Source: MR-S7 sp000400995
GTDB lineage: Bacteria > Pseudomonadota > Gammaproteobacteria > Burkholderiales > Burkholderiaceae_C
Assembly (NCBI RefSeq): GCF_045291395.1
Contig: NZ_CP152342.1
Location: 744,001 to 808,000 of the forward strand
Direction: 5' to 3'
Length of the DNA: 64,000 nucleotides
This document shows positions 38,546 to 48,333 of this stretch, one piece after another. The position numbers and the translations under genes are program-made. The notes under the pieces are model-generated. The model saw only the letters and a list, made by a program, of their open reading frames with translations. It ran no database searches and had not been told where the DNA came from. Within the stretch, counting starts at the first letter, position 1; the number at the start of each line of letters is the position of its first letter.

Positions 38546-40666
38546 ATGACGGATCAATTTCCCCTGACGCTGCAAGAGGGCGGCATCGCTCTCATCCGCT
38601 TGGACACTCAACCCGGCGAGGCAGGCACGGTCTGCCCGCCGCAGCTCGAAGCGCTGGTGGCCGCATTGCAGGCCGCTGCCGAACGCGCCGACGTGCAGGG
38701 CGTGCTGCTGCACGCCAGTGGCCCGTCATGGCTGCCCGAAGCGGGCGCGCAGGCGTGGCTCGATTTGTGCCGCGCGGGCGATGCCAACGCCATCGCCGCC
38801 GTGCTGCAGCGCCGCTCTGGACTGCTGCGCGCGGTGGAGCGCCTGCCCAAGCCCATCGCCATCGTCATCGAAGGCGCATGCATGGACTTGTGCCTCGAAT
38901 TCGCGCTGGCCTGCCATGCGCGCTGGGCCGTGCCTGGCGCACGGCTGGGCCTGCCGCTCGTCAAGCGTGGCCTGCCGCCGGGCGCGGGCGCCACGCAGCG
39001 CCTGCCGCGCCTCGCGGGCATTCCCGCCGTGCTGAACGGCCTGCTGGCGGGCGATACCTGGGAGGCGGATGCCGCCCGGCAGATGGGCCTTTTGAGCGGC
39101 GTGCAGCCTATGGCGCAGGCGCTGCAGGATGCGCGCGCATGGCTGCTGGCCCACCCGCAGGCCCAGGCACCGTGGGATGCCAAGGGCTACCGCCTGCCGG
39201 GCGGCGCGGGCGCAATGGCGCCGCACGCGGGGCGCAGCTTCACCGACAACATCGCCCGCCTGCGCAAGCCCAGCGACACCCAGCCCGCGCCGCTGGCCCT
39301 GCTCTCGGCCGTCTACGAGGGCACGCAACTGCCCATCGACGCGGCGCTGAAGGTGGAGGCGCAGTGCGCCGCCCAGGCGCTGGCCGAGCCGGCCACGGCC
39401 AACCAGATCCGCTCCCAATGGCTGCACCAGGCCCAGGCGCGGCAACTGGTGCGTCGCCCGGCGGGTGTGCCCGAGCAGCCCGTGCGCAAGCTGGGCGTGC
39501 TGGGCTCGGGCCTGATGGGCGCGGGCATCGCCCAGGTGGCCGCGGCGGCGGGCATCGAGGTGGTCATGGTGGACACCAGCGCCGAGCGCGCCCAGGCCGC
39601 GCACGGCAAGATCGCCGCGGCCCTGGCGCGCAGCCACGGCGACCGCGCCGCGGCCATCGCCCAGCGCATCGAGCCCACGGCGGACCTGCAGCGCCTGCAC
39701 GGCTGCGAATTCGTCATCGAGGCAGTGTTCGAAGACCGGGCCGTCAAGGCCGACCTGATGGCCCGCGCCGCGCCTGTGCTGGCCGGCCGGCCCGCGCATT
39801 TCGTCTGGGCCAGCAACACCTCCACGCTGCCCATCGGCGGCCTGGCATCCGCATGGGCCCTGCCGGAGCAGGTCATCGGCATGCACTTCTTCTCGCCGGT
39901 GCCGCGCATGCCGCTGCTGGAGATCATTCTGGGCGCGCGCACCGACCCGGCCACCGTCGCCCGCGCGCTGGACCTGGCCGCGCGGCTGGGCAAGACGCCC
40001 ATCCTGGTCAACGACAGCCCGGGCTTCTACACCAGCCGCATCTTCTGCGCCTACATCGACGAAGGCATGGCCATGCTGGCCGAGGGCGTGAACCCCGCGC
40101 TCATCGAGAACGCAGCGCGGCAGGCGGGCTTCGCCACGCCGCCGCTGGCGGTGACCGACGAGGTGTCGCTCGATCTGCAAGCCCTGGTCATCGGCCAGGT
40201 GCGCAAGGACGGGCTGGAGGAAAAATTCCTGCGCACCCTCGCCCAGCCCGTGGTGGAGCGCATGAACCAGCTCCAGCGCCTGGGCCGCAAGAGCGGCGGC
40301 GGTTTCTACGACTACCACCAATCCGGCAAGCACCTGTGGCCGGGGCTGGCGCAGCAGTTCCCTCAAAGCGGCGAGCAGCCCGATCTGGACACCGTCATGG
40401 CCCGCCTGCTGTCCATCGAGGCGATGGAGTCCGCGCGCTGCCTGGAAGAGGGCGTGCTGACCTCGGCAGCCGACGGCGACCTGGGCGCGTTGCTGGGCCT
40501 GGGCTTTCCGGCGTGGACGGGGGGCACCTTCTCCTACATCGACACCGTGGGCTGTGCGGCCTTCGTGCAGCGCTGCGACGTGCTGGCCGACCGCTTCGGC
40601 GAGCGCTTCCGCCCCTCGGTCTGGCTGCGGGACCGTGCGGTGCAGGAGTTGCGCTTTCACCCGTGA
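38546..40666 (+). CDS. FadB/FadJ-like fusion: degenerate enoyl-CoA hydratase + 3-hydroxyacyl-CoA dehydrogenase
   Basis: A 706-residue fusion. The second half is a sound 3-hydroxyacyl-CoA dehydrogenase: NAD motif VLGSGLMGAGIAQ (~residue 315), the catalytic His in GMHFFSPVPRMPLLEI and the C-terminal domain with GRKSGGGFYDY. The first ~190 residues are a crotonase fold in which key features are lost: the GGG oxyanion loop reads ACMDLCLEFALAC, and the second catalytic Glu (normally in PEVKLG) is Leu in LGLPLVKRGLPPGAGATQR. Hydration activity is therefore doubtful. A repeat copy and a bidirectional terminator follow. Confidence 0.88.
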   Translation: MTDQFPLTLQEGGIALIRLDTQPGEAGTVCPPQLEALVAALQAAAERADVQGVLLHASGPSWLPEAGAQAWLDLCRAGDANAIAAVLQRRSGLLRAVERLPKPIAIVIEGACMDLCLEFALACHARWAVPGARLGLPLVKRGLPPGAGATQRLPRLAGIPAVLNGLLAGDTWEADAARQMGLLSGVQPMAQALQDARAWLLAHPQAQAPWDAKGYRLPGGAGAMAPHAGRSFTDNIARLRKPSDTQPAPLALLSAVYEGTQLPIDAALKVEAQCAAQALAEPATANQIRSQWLHQAQARQLVRRPAGVPEQPVRKLGVLGSGLMGAGIAQVAAAAGIEVVMVDTSAERAQAAHGKIAAALARSHGDRAAAIAQRIEPTADLQRLHGCEFVIEAVFEDRAVKADLMARAAPVLAGRPAHFVWASNTSTLPIGGLASAWALPEQVIGMHFFSPVPRMPLLEIILGARTDPATVARALDLAARLGKTPILVNDSPGFYTSRIFCAYIDEGMAMLAEGVNPALIENAARQAGFATPPLAVTDEVSLDLQALVIGQVRKDGLEEKFLRTLAQPVVERMNQLQRLGRKSGGGFYDYHQSGKHLWPGLAQQFPQSGEQPDLDTVMARLLSIEAMESARCLEEGVLTSAADGDLGALLGLGFPAWTGGTFSYIDTVGCAAFVQRCDVLADRFGERFRPSVWLRDRAVQELRFHP

Positions 40667-40689
40667 GGCCTTCGGCGCTGGAGTAGGCA

Positions 40690-40735
40690 TGTTTTTGGCC
40701 TCCAGCGCTTGCCAGTCAAGCGCTGGCAGCTCCTA
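40690..40735. repeat. Hairpin repeat copy 7 (near-consensus)
   Basis: Plus-strand TTGGCCTCCAGCGCTTG-CCAGT-CAAGCGCTGGCAGCT. The stem is perfect. Compared with copy 5 at the other edge of the island, the loop is the reverse complement (CCAGT against ACTGG). Confidence 0.9.
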
Positions 40736-40752
40736 TTAGAGGAGCGGGATGC

Positions 40753-40784
40753 AAAAAAAGACCGCCGGGCAGGGCGGTCTTTTT
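40753..40784. terminator. Bidirectional Rho-independent terminator
   Basis: Stem GACCGCC/GGCGGTC (40760-40766, 40773-40779) with loop GGGCAG, flanked by seven A on one side and five T on the other. It separates the convergent FadB-like gene (+) and accD (-) and can end both. Confidence 0.88.
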
Positions 40785-40804
40785 GATGGGGGCAGCGTTG
40801 GCGC

Positions 40805-41677
40805 TCAGGCCACCGCGTCTGCCGGCAGCCGCTGCAGCATGGCCAGGCTGCGGGCCACGGTGTCGCGCAACTCGCGCCGGTCGCAGATGAAGTCCACCGC
40901 GCCCTTGGTCTGCAGGAATTCGGCGCGCTGGAAGCCTTCCGGCAGCGTGACGCGCACGGTGGATTCGATCACGCGCGGGCCGGCGAAGCCGATCAGGGCC
41001 TTGGGCTCGGCGATGACGATGTCGCCCACGAAGGCGAAGCCTGCGGAGACGCCGCCCATGGTCGGGTCGGTGAGCACGCTGATGTAGGGCAGGCCCTTCT
41101 TGGCCAGGCGCGTGAGCGCTGCGTTGGTCTTGGCCATCTGCATCAGCGACAGCAGGCCTTCCTGCATGCGTGCGCCGCCCGTGGCGGTGAAGCACAGGAA
41201 GGGCACCTTCTGCTCGATGGCGGTTTCCACGCCGCGCACGAAGCGCTCGCCGACCACGCTGCCCATGGAGCCGCCCATGAAGTCGAACTCGAAGCACGCG
41301 GCGACCACGTTGATGCTCTTGACCGAGCCGCCCATGACGACGAGCGCGTCGGTCTCGCCGGTGTTCTCCAGCGCCTCCTTCAGGCGTTCGGGGTACTTGC
41401 GGCTGTCCTTGAACTTGAGGGCGTCGACGGGCAGGACTTCCTGGCCGATTTCGTAGCGGCCTTCGCCGTCCAGGAACAGGTTGAGCCGCGCGCGCGCACC
41501 GATGCGGTGGTGGTGGCTGCACTGGGGGCAGACGTTCTGGTTGTGCTCCAGGTCGGTCTTGTAGAGCACGGCCTCGCAGCTCGGGCACTTGACCCACAGG
41601 CCCTCGGGCATCTGGCGGCGCTCGGCGGGGTCGGTTTGCTGGATCTTGGAAGGCAGGAGTTTTTCGAGCCAGGACAT
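40805..41677 (-). CDS. accD: Acetyl-CoA carboxylase carboxyltransferase subunit beta
   Basis: Transfers the carboxyl group from biotin to acetyl-CoA, making malonyl-CoA with AccA. The 290-residue protein has the N-terminal zinc ribbon (CPSC ... CPQC, residues ~31-53), then the crotonase-like core with GGSMGSVVGERF, CFTATGGARMQEG and PTMGGVSAGFA. It follows trpA in the conserved beta-proteobacterial order trpF-trpB-trpA-accD. In relatives folC usually follows; here the next thing downstream is a terminator and the acyl-CoA island. Confidence 0.97.
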   Translation of the reverse strand: MSWLEKLLPSKIQQTDPAERRQMPEGLWVKCPSCEAVLYKTDLEHNQNVCPQCSHHHRIGARARLNLFLDGEGRYEIGQEVLPVDALKFKDSRKYPERLKEALENTGETDALVVMGGSVKSINVVAACFEFDFMGGSMGSVVGERFVRGVETAIEQKVPFLCFTATGGARMQEGLLSLMQMAKTNAALTRLAKKGLPYISVLTDPTMGGVSAGFAFVGDIVIAEPKALIGFAGPRVIESTVRVTLPEGFQRAEFLQTKGAVDFICDRRELRDTVARSLAMLQRLPADAVA

Positions 41678-41705
41678 AGGGTTTCCTCTTGCTTGAGGGC
41701 GATGA

Positions 41706-42511
41706 TTATGCGTCCAGCGCTTTTCGGACGCCGCGCAGGAAGTCCACGGTGATGGGGACGACCTTCTCGTGCGGCTGGTCCTCGATGAGCTGGATGATGC
41801 GGCTGCCGATGACGACCGCGTCGGCCACGCGGCCGATGGCCTGGGCGGTGGCGGCGTCGCGGATGCCGAAGCCCACGCCGACGGGGATTTTCACGTGCTC
41901 GCGGATGCGCGGCAGCATGGCCTCGACGGCGTTGGTGTCCAGCGCGCCCGAGCCGGTCACGCCCTTGAGCGAGACGTAGTAGACGTAGCCGCTGGCCACG
42001 CGCGCCACCTGCTGCATGCGCTCGGGCGTGCTGGTGGGAGCGAGCAGGAAGATCAGGTCGATGCCTTGTGCGCGCAGTTCGGCAGCGAACTGCTCGCATT
42101 CCTCGGGCGGGTAATCCACGACCAGCAGGCCGTCCACGCCGGCGGCAGCCGCGTCGCGCGCGAACGCGCCCTGGCCGTGGCGCTGCTCGTAGCGCTCCAC
42201 CGGGTTGGCGTAGCCCATGAGCACCACGGGCGTGGTGCTGTTGCGCTGGCGGAAGCTGCGCACCATGTCGAGCACCTGCGCCATGCCGATGCCCAGGGCC
42301 AGCGCCTTCTCGCCGGCCTTCTGGACGACGGGGCCGTCGGCCATGGGGTCGGAGAAGGGCACGCCCAGTTCGATCACGTCGGCGCCGGCCTCCACCATGC
42401 CGTGCATGAGCGCGGGCGTGATGTCGGCGAACGGGAAGCCGGCCGTCACGTAGGGGATGAGGGCCTTGCGGCCCTTGGACTGCAGTTCGGCGAAGGTGTC
42501 TGCAATGCGGC

Positions 42512-42515
<4 letters not shown>
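41706..42515 (-). CDS. trpA: Tryptophan synthase alpha chain
   Basis: Cleaves indole-3-glycerol phosphate to indole and glyceraldehyde 3-phosphate; indole is channelled to TrpB. The 269-residue TIM barrel has the catalytic Glu in DVIELGVPFSDPMADGP (residues ~47-63) and the Asp in VVDYPPEE, with SLKGVTG and GFGIRDA in the phosphate site. The ATG at 42515 overlaps the trpB stop (ATGA). Stop lies 28 bp before accD. Confidence 0.97.
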
Positions 42516-43780
<1,265 letters not shown>

Positions 43781-44520
43781 TTAGGAAAGGGAAGCTGGTG
43801 CCGCATCCGCCGCGCGCACGGCGGCGATGAAGCGTTGGATCTTGCCGGCGTCCTTGACGCCCTTGAGGGGGCGCCATCGGGACCGTCGGCCTCTACGCCG
43901 GAGCTGACGTCAACCGCCAGCACCCGGCAACGCGGGCGAACCTGCAAGATGCCATCGGTCACGTTTGCAGGCGTGAGTCCACCAGACAAAACGAGGTGAG
44001 AGTCGACGCTTGGTGGAAGGAGTGACCAATTGAATGCCTTGCCGCCGCCGCCATAGCCTTCGACGTGGGCGTCGAGCAGGATGGCGCGGGCGTGAGAGTG
44101 ATCGTGGGCGTATTTTACGAGGTCGAAGCGCGCCGCCCCTTCGCCCAGCGGAATGCGCGCGGCGCGCAGGAAGGGAATGCGCCCCTGGTCGCTGGCGGCC
44201 CAGCAGTCCTCGGGCGATTCATCACCATGAAATTGGGCTGTGGCGCCCGCCACAGAAGCGCAAGCAGCTATTACTTCAGTAGCAGGCGCGTTCACGAACA
44301 GCAGCACGGGCGTGACGAAGGGCGGCAGGCGCCGAGCCAGTTCGGCCGCGCGCGGGGGGGTGACGGCGCGTGGGCTTTTCGGATAGAGCACGAAGCCGAT
44401 GGCATCGGCGCCCGCATCGACGGCGGCGTCCACGTCCTGCTCGCGGGTCAGGCCACAGATCTTGATGCGGGTGCGGGAGGCGTGGGCTGGGGAAGGGGGC
44501 TGCTCATGGCAGCCAATCAT
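43781..44520 (-). CDS. trpF: Phosphoribosylanthranilate isomerase, 3' end frameshifted
   Basis: Isomerises phosphoribosyl-anthranilate in tryptophan synthesis. Catalytic Cys in KICGLTREQD, Asp in LAVDVSSGVE, plus QFHGDE and SGGLTPANV are present. From about 43871 the frame is wrong: as sequenced the protein runs on to 43705 with a basic tail. One extra C in the G5 (minus C5) run at 43867-43871 restores SSGVEADGPDGAPLKGVKDA, ending at TAA 43781-43783 directly before trpB. I give the restored extent. Residues ~95-112 are encoded by a copy of the dispersed hairpin repeat. The start ATG lies 17 bp inside the end of truA. Confidence 0.9.
44225..44275. repeat. Hairpin repeat copy 8, inside the trpF reading frame
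   Basis: Read along trpF: TAATAGCTGCTTGCGCTT, an 18-bp palindrome CTGTGGCG-GG-CGCCACAG (44238-44255), then CCCAATTTCATGG. Both ends match the repeat consensus (compare copy 11), while the central stem has a different but perfectly paired sequence. It is translated as VIAACASVAGATAQFHG without disturbing the protein length. Confidence 0.65.
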
Positions 44521-45322
44521 ACGCAGCGGTGCGCGTGGGCAGGCCCCACTCGGGCCCGTACACCGGCCCCAGGAAATACAGGCCGTCGGGCGAGAAGGTG
44601 GGGGCCGCCGCGTCGCGCGAGCGCGCCTGGAGCACGGTGCGCATCCAGTCGGGCGGCTGCAGGCCCTGGCCGATGGCGACGATGCAGCCCATGATGTTGC
44701 GGATCATGTGGTGCAGGAAGGCATTGCCCTCGAACTCGAAGCGCCAGTAGCACGGCGTGCAGCCGTGCAGGTCGTGACCGCTGGCCGGGCCGCGGCGCGT
44801 GATGTCGATGCGGTGCAGCGTCTTCACCGGCGTCTTGGCCTGGCAGGCCGAGGCGCGGAAGGACGTGAAGTCGTGCTCGCCCAGCAGGTGCTGCACGGCG
44901 GCGCGCATGGCCTGCTCGTCGAGCGCATGGAACACCCAGCCCACACGCCCCGCGTCCACGCTGGGCCGCACGGGCGATTGCAGCAGCACGTAGGCATAGC
45001 GGCGCGCGACGGCGCTGGCGCGCGCGTGGAACGCATCGGGCACGGGCTGGGCCCACTGCACGGCGATGTCGGGCGGCAGGAAGGTGTTGGTGCCGCGCAC
45101 CCAGGAGAAGGGCGCGCGCTGCAAGGCGGTGTCGAAATGCACCACTTGCATCAGGCCGTGCACCCCCGCGTCCGTGCGGCCCGCGCACAGGGTCGATACG
45201 CCATGCGTGGCGAAGCGGCCCAGGGCCGCTTCGAGGTGGTCTTGCACGGTGTTGCCGCCCGGCTGGCTTTGCCAGCCACTGTAGGCCTGGCCGTTGTAGC
45301 TGACGCCCAGGGCCACCCTCAT
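44504..45322 (-). CDS. truA: tRNA pseudouridine(38-40) synthase TruA
   Basis: Makes pseudouridine at positions 38-40 of the tRNA anticodon arm. The 272-residue protein has the catalytic Asp in CAGRTDAGVHG (residue ~53), the ARRYAYVL segment and the C-terminal FLHHMIRNIMG. I chose the ATG at 45322 (MRVALGVSYNGQAYSGWQ start), not the one at 45346, which adds non-family residues. Lies between fimV and trpF, the usual order in Burkholderiales. Confidence 0.96.
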   Translation of the reverse strand: MRVALGVSYNGQAYSGWQSQPGGNTVQDHLEAALGRFATHGVSTLCAGRTDAGVHGLMQVVHFDTALQRAPFSWVRGTNTFLPPDIAVQWAQPVPDAFHARASAVARRYAYVLLQSPVRPSVDAGRVGWVFHALDEQAMRAAVQHLLGEHDFTSFRASACQAKTPVKTLHRIDITRRGPASGHDLHGCTPCYWRFEFEGNAFLHHMIRNIMGCIVAIGQGLQPPDWMRTVLQARSRDAAAPTFSPDGLYFLGPVYGPEWGLPTRTAAYDWLP

Positions 45323-45392
45323 CGTGCGCACTCCGGCCGGGCCCACGGCGCGCGGGCGCGGCGGCTGCCGCGCGCGGGCAGGCAGCGGCGCA

Positions 45393-48118
45393 TCAGCCCA
45401 GTTCGGCCAGCAGGCGCTGGGCGCGGGCCTTGAGGTCGCCGGACGATTCGGCGATCACTTCCTCGATCAGGGAGCGGGCGCCTTCGCTGTCTCCGATGGT
45501 GTTGAACTCTTCCGCCAGCGCCAGCTTGGTGGCCAGCGGATCGTCCGGCAGTGGATCGGCTGCTGCTGCGGGCGTGGGCTGGGGCACGGGCTGGGCGGCG
45601 GACACTGCCTTGGCGCTGGGGGCGCCCAGGTCCAGCGACAGGTCGCCCAGATCGAATTCGAGCGGCTCTGGCGCCGGGGCCTTGGCATCGCGGCTGGTCA
45701 GCGGGGCGACGGCCGAGTCCATTAGCGACAGGTCGGAGGGCTGGAAGTCGAGCGGGGAGGGCTCCGTACCCGATGCACCAGCGTCCGGGAGTTCCGGCTG
45801 GGCGGCGGCGGCAGGCGGCTCCCACGGGGTATCGGGCAGTTCGAGGTCGCCCAGGTCCAGTTCAGGCGCGGGCGCCTCGGCTGGAGGAACGTCGGCCGCC
45901 GGGGGCGTCGCATGCAGTGTGGCATCGGCCATCGCGGCGGCGAAGGCGCCCGCAGGGGCCGGATCGGGTGCGGGGGGAGCTTCGTGCAGGTCGAGGTCCA
46001 GGTCCAAATCCAGGTCCGGCAGCACGGAGTTCGGGGCTTCATCGGCCAGCGGCTGGGGGGCAGACGCTGCGAATGTGCTTGCGAACGCCGTGGCTGCAGC
46101 GGCACCGGCGGCGGCCTGCGCCGCGGTGGCGGCCACCGGGCGGCCGCCGGGCTGGTACAGCGCGTTGTCCGGGTCCAGGGTGCGGCCCAGGTCGGAGACG
46201 CGGGCCCAGTCCGGACCCTGGCCGTTGGAGAGGGTGAACACTTCGCTGGCCGCGGCTTCCAGGGCCTTGCGGTCCTGGCGCTTGGCGTAGATCTCCGCGA
46301 GCTTGGCGGGGATCGAAACGCGCTCGGGATGGTGGCGCGCGGCTTCCTTGAGGATTTCCTCGGCCTGCAGGTCGCGGCCATAGGCCAGGTAGACATCGGC
46401 TTCGGCCACGGGATCCACGTCGCCGCCCGCATCCAGCTGGCTGGGCGAGTAGGTCATGGAGGAAGAACCGGTGGTGAGGTCGCTGTTGGCCGTGTCCACG
46501 CGCTGGCCGCCGCTGGCGCCGAAGAAGGAGTCGGGCTGCAGGCGGCTTTCCAGGAAGGAACTGTCCACCGCGCCCTGGTTGCGCCGGCGCTGGGCGATGC
46601 GGTAGCCGCCGTAGCCCAGCAGGGCCAGCAGGAGGGCGAGCGCGCCGCCCGCCAGCAGCGGGTCTTCGGTCAGGGAGTCGAGGAAGCTGGGTTCCTCGTA
46701 CTGCACGGGCTGCGGAGTGGGTTTGGGGGCCTGCGCGGGGGCTGGCGCAGGTGCCTCGGCTGCGGGTTCGGGGGCCGCAGCAGCGGGCTCCGAGGCGGGC
46801 GCTGCAGGTGCCGGTGCGCTTTCGGCCCCAGGCGCCGTCTCGGCGCTGGCCGCAGGCGCGGAAGCGGGAAGGCCCGCCGGGGCAGGCACGGATACGCCCG
46901 GGCCGGCCTGCGCTGCAGGCGCCGTCGCCGGTGCCGCGCCAGGCTCGGCCGTCTTGGCAGTGCCGCTGCTGATCTGGTTCAGTTCGGAAATATTCTTGGA
47001 CAGCTCCGCTATGCGGGCGGCGTTCTGGTCCGCCTGCTTGTCGCGGGCCAGCTTGTCGTCGGCCTTCTGGGCCTGGACGCTGCCCTTGGACAGGGTGAGC
47101 TTGTCCGGGCTGGCGACCGTGGGCTTGCGGTCTTCGACCTGTGTCTGCACCGAGCCGCTGGCCGTGCGCTGCGCGGCGGCCACTTCGGCCGTGGGAGCGG
47201 CGGACGCCAGGCGGCGGCGGAATTCGTTGAAATCGCGGCTTTGCGTGGCGATGATCTGCCGGGCCTCGGTGGCGGGCGTGGCCTGCGCATCGGCTTCGCT
47301 GGGCATCTGCAGCACGGCGCCCGCGCGCAGGCGGTTCACGTTGCCCCGCACGAAGGCATCGGGGTTGGCGCGCATCATCGCCACCAGCATCTGGTCCAGC
47401 GATACGCTGGCCGGCTTGTGGGCACTGGCGATGCGCCCGGCGGTGTCGCCGGCCCGCACCGTGACTTCGTCCGCTCCCTGGGGGCGCTCGGCGGCCGCCC
47501 TGGGCGTGGGGGCCGGTGCCGGGGAGGGCGCGGGTGCGGGCGGGCGGGCAATGGGCGCTGCCGCCGGCGGACGCGGTGCCAGGGGGCGGGTGCCGCCTCT
47601 GCGCGCGGCGCGGTGACCTGGGGCGGCGTGGTCACGGCGGCCTGCGGCCGGCGCAGGGCCGGAGGGTCGAACAGCATCGTGTAGCTGCGCACGATGTGGC
47701 CGGAACTCCACGAGGCGTCGATGACCAGGTCGACGAAAGGATCGTTGATGGGCCGGGTGCTGCTCAGCCGCAGCACCATGGAGCCGTCGGGACGGCGGTG
47801 GAGCTGGACTTGGACGTTGTGCGCGGCGGGCGAATATTCAAGGCCTTGCGCGCGGAACACCTCGGGCGAGGCGGGCGCGACGCGCAGGGAGTCCGCTTCG
47901 GAGGGGGTGATCTGGGGAAGTTCGATTTCGGCGCGCAGGGGTTCGCCCAGCGCCGACTGCACATTCACGCGTCCCAGGGCCAGTGCGCTGGCATCGGTGG
48001 CATAGAGCCCGGCCGACAGGGCGGCCGCTGCGGCCAGGACAGAGAGTTTCCAACGATGCATGGGTGCGACGGTGTGAATGAGGGATGCAGCCGTGGGAAG
48101 AGGCTTTTTTCTGTTCAT
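45393..48118 (-). pseudogene. fimV: FimV/HubP-family polar hub protein, frameshifted
   Basis: A large inner-membrane protein organising the cell pole and type IV pili in relatives. The N-terminal periplasmic part (48118 to ~47590) has a signal segment and the FimV domain beginning ALALGRVNVQSALGEPLRAE. A LysM peptidoglycan-binding motif (VTVRAGDTAGRIA), a Pro/Ala-rich linker, one membrane helix (DPLLAGGALALLLALLGYGG) and an acidic cytoplasmic tail with DL repeats and TPR-like FimV C-terminal motif follow in the next frame. One extra C in the run at 47582-47586 rejoins them (AEAAPAPLAPRPPAA). Start ATG 48118 has GGGAGGGG upstream. Total about 908 aa, normal for FimV. Confidence 0.9.
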
Positions 48119-48141
48119 GGTCGAGGCCCCTCCCGAGCGTG

Positions 48142-48170
48142 AAAATATGTAAAAAGCACCATAGCATCAA
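48142..48170 (-). promoter_or_regulatory. Candidate sigma-70 promoter of fimV
   Basis: On the minus strand TTGATG (48170-48165), a 17-bp spacer and TATTTT (48147-48142), giving a 5' leader of about 17 bp before the fimV ATG. Seen by eye only. Confidence 0.45.
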
Positions 48171-48333
48171 TGTTTTGCACTGACAAGCTGACACGGCGCT
48201 CCAGCTTTTCCGCCCCGGTTTGGAGCAAGGAATGGCCCATCGCATGTTGGTAACGGACAACGACCCGTAACAGGGCGTATCCATCATGGAACTGCGGCCG
48301 GCGGCACCGCGCGGGCACCGCCGGGCAGGGGGG

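Noticed and set aside
38070..40686. A long open frame overlapping the FadB-like gene in frames +1 and -
   Set aside because: Arg/Ala/Pro-rich shadow frames of a GC-rich gene; the FadB-like frame has all dehydrogenase motifs.
45985..46020. A tandem DNA repeat coding DLDLDLDLDL in fimV
   Set aside because: It is a short acidic low-complexity stretch normal for FimV tails, not a separate repeat element.
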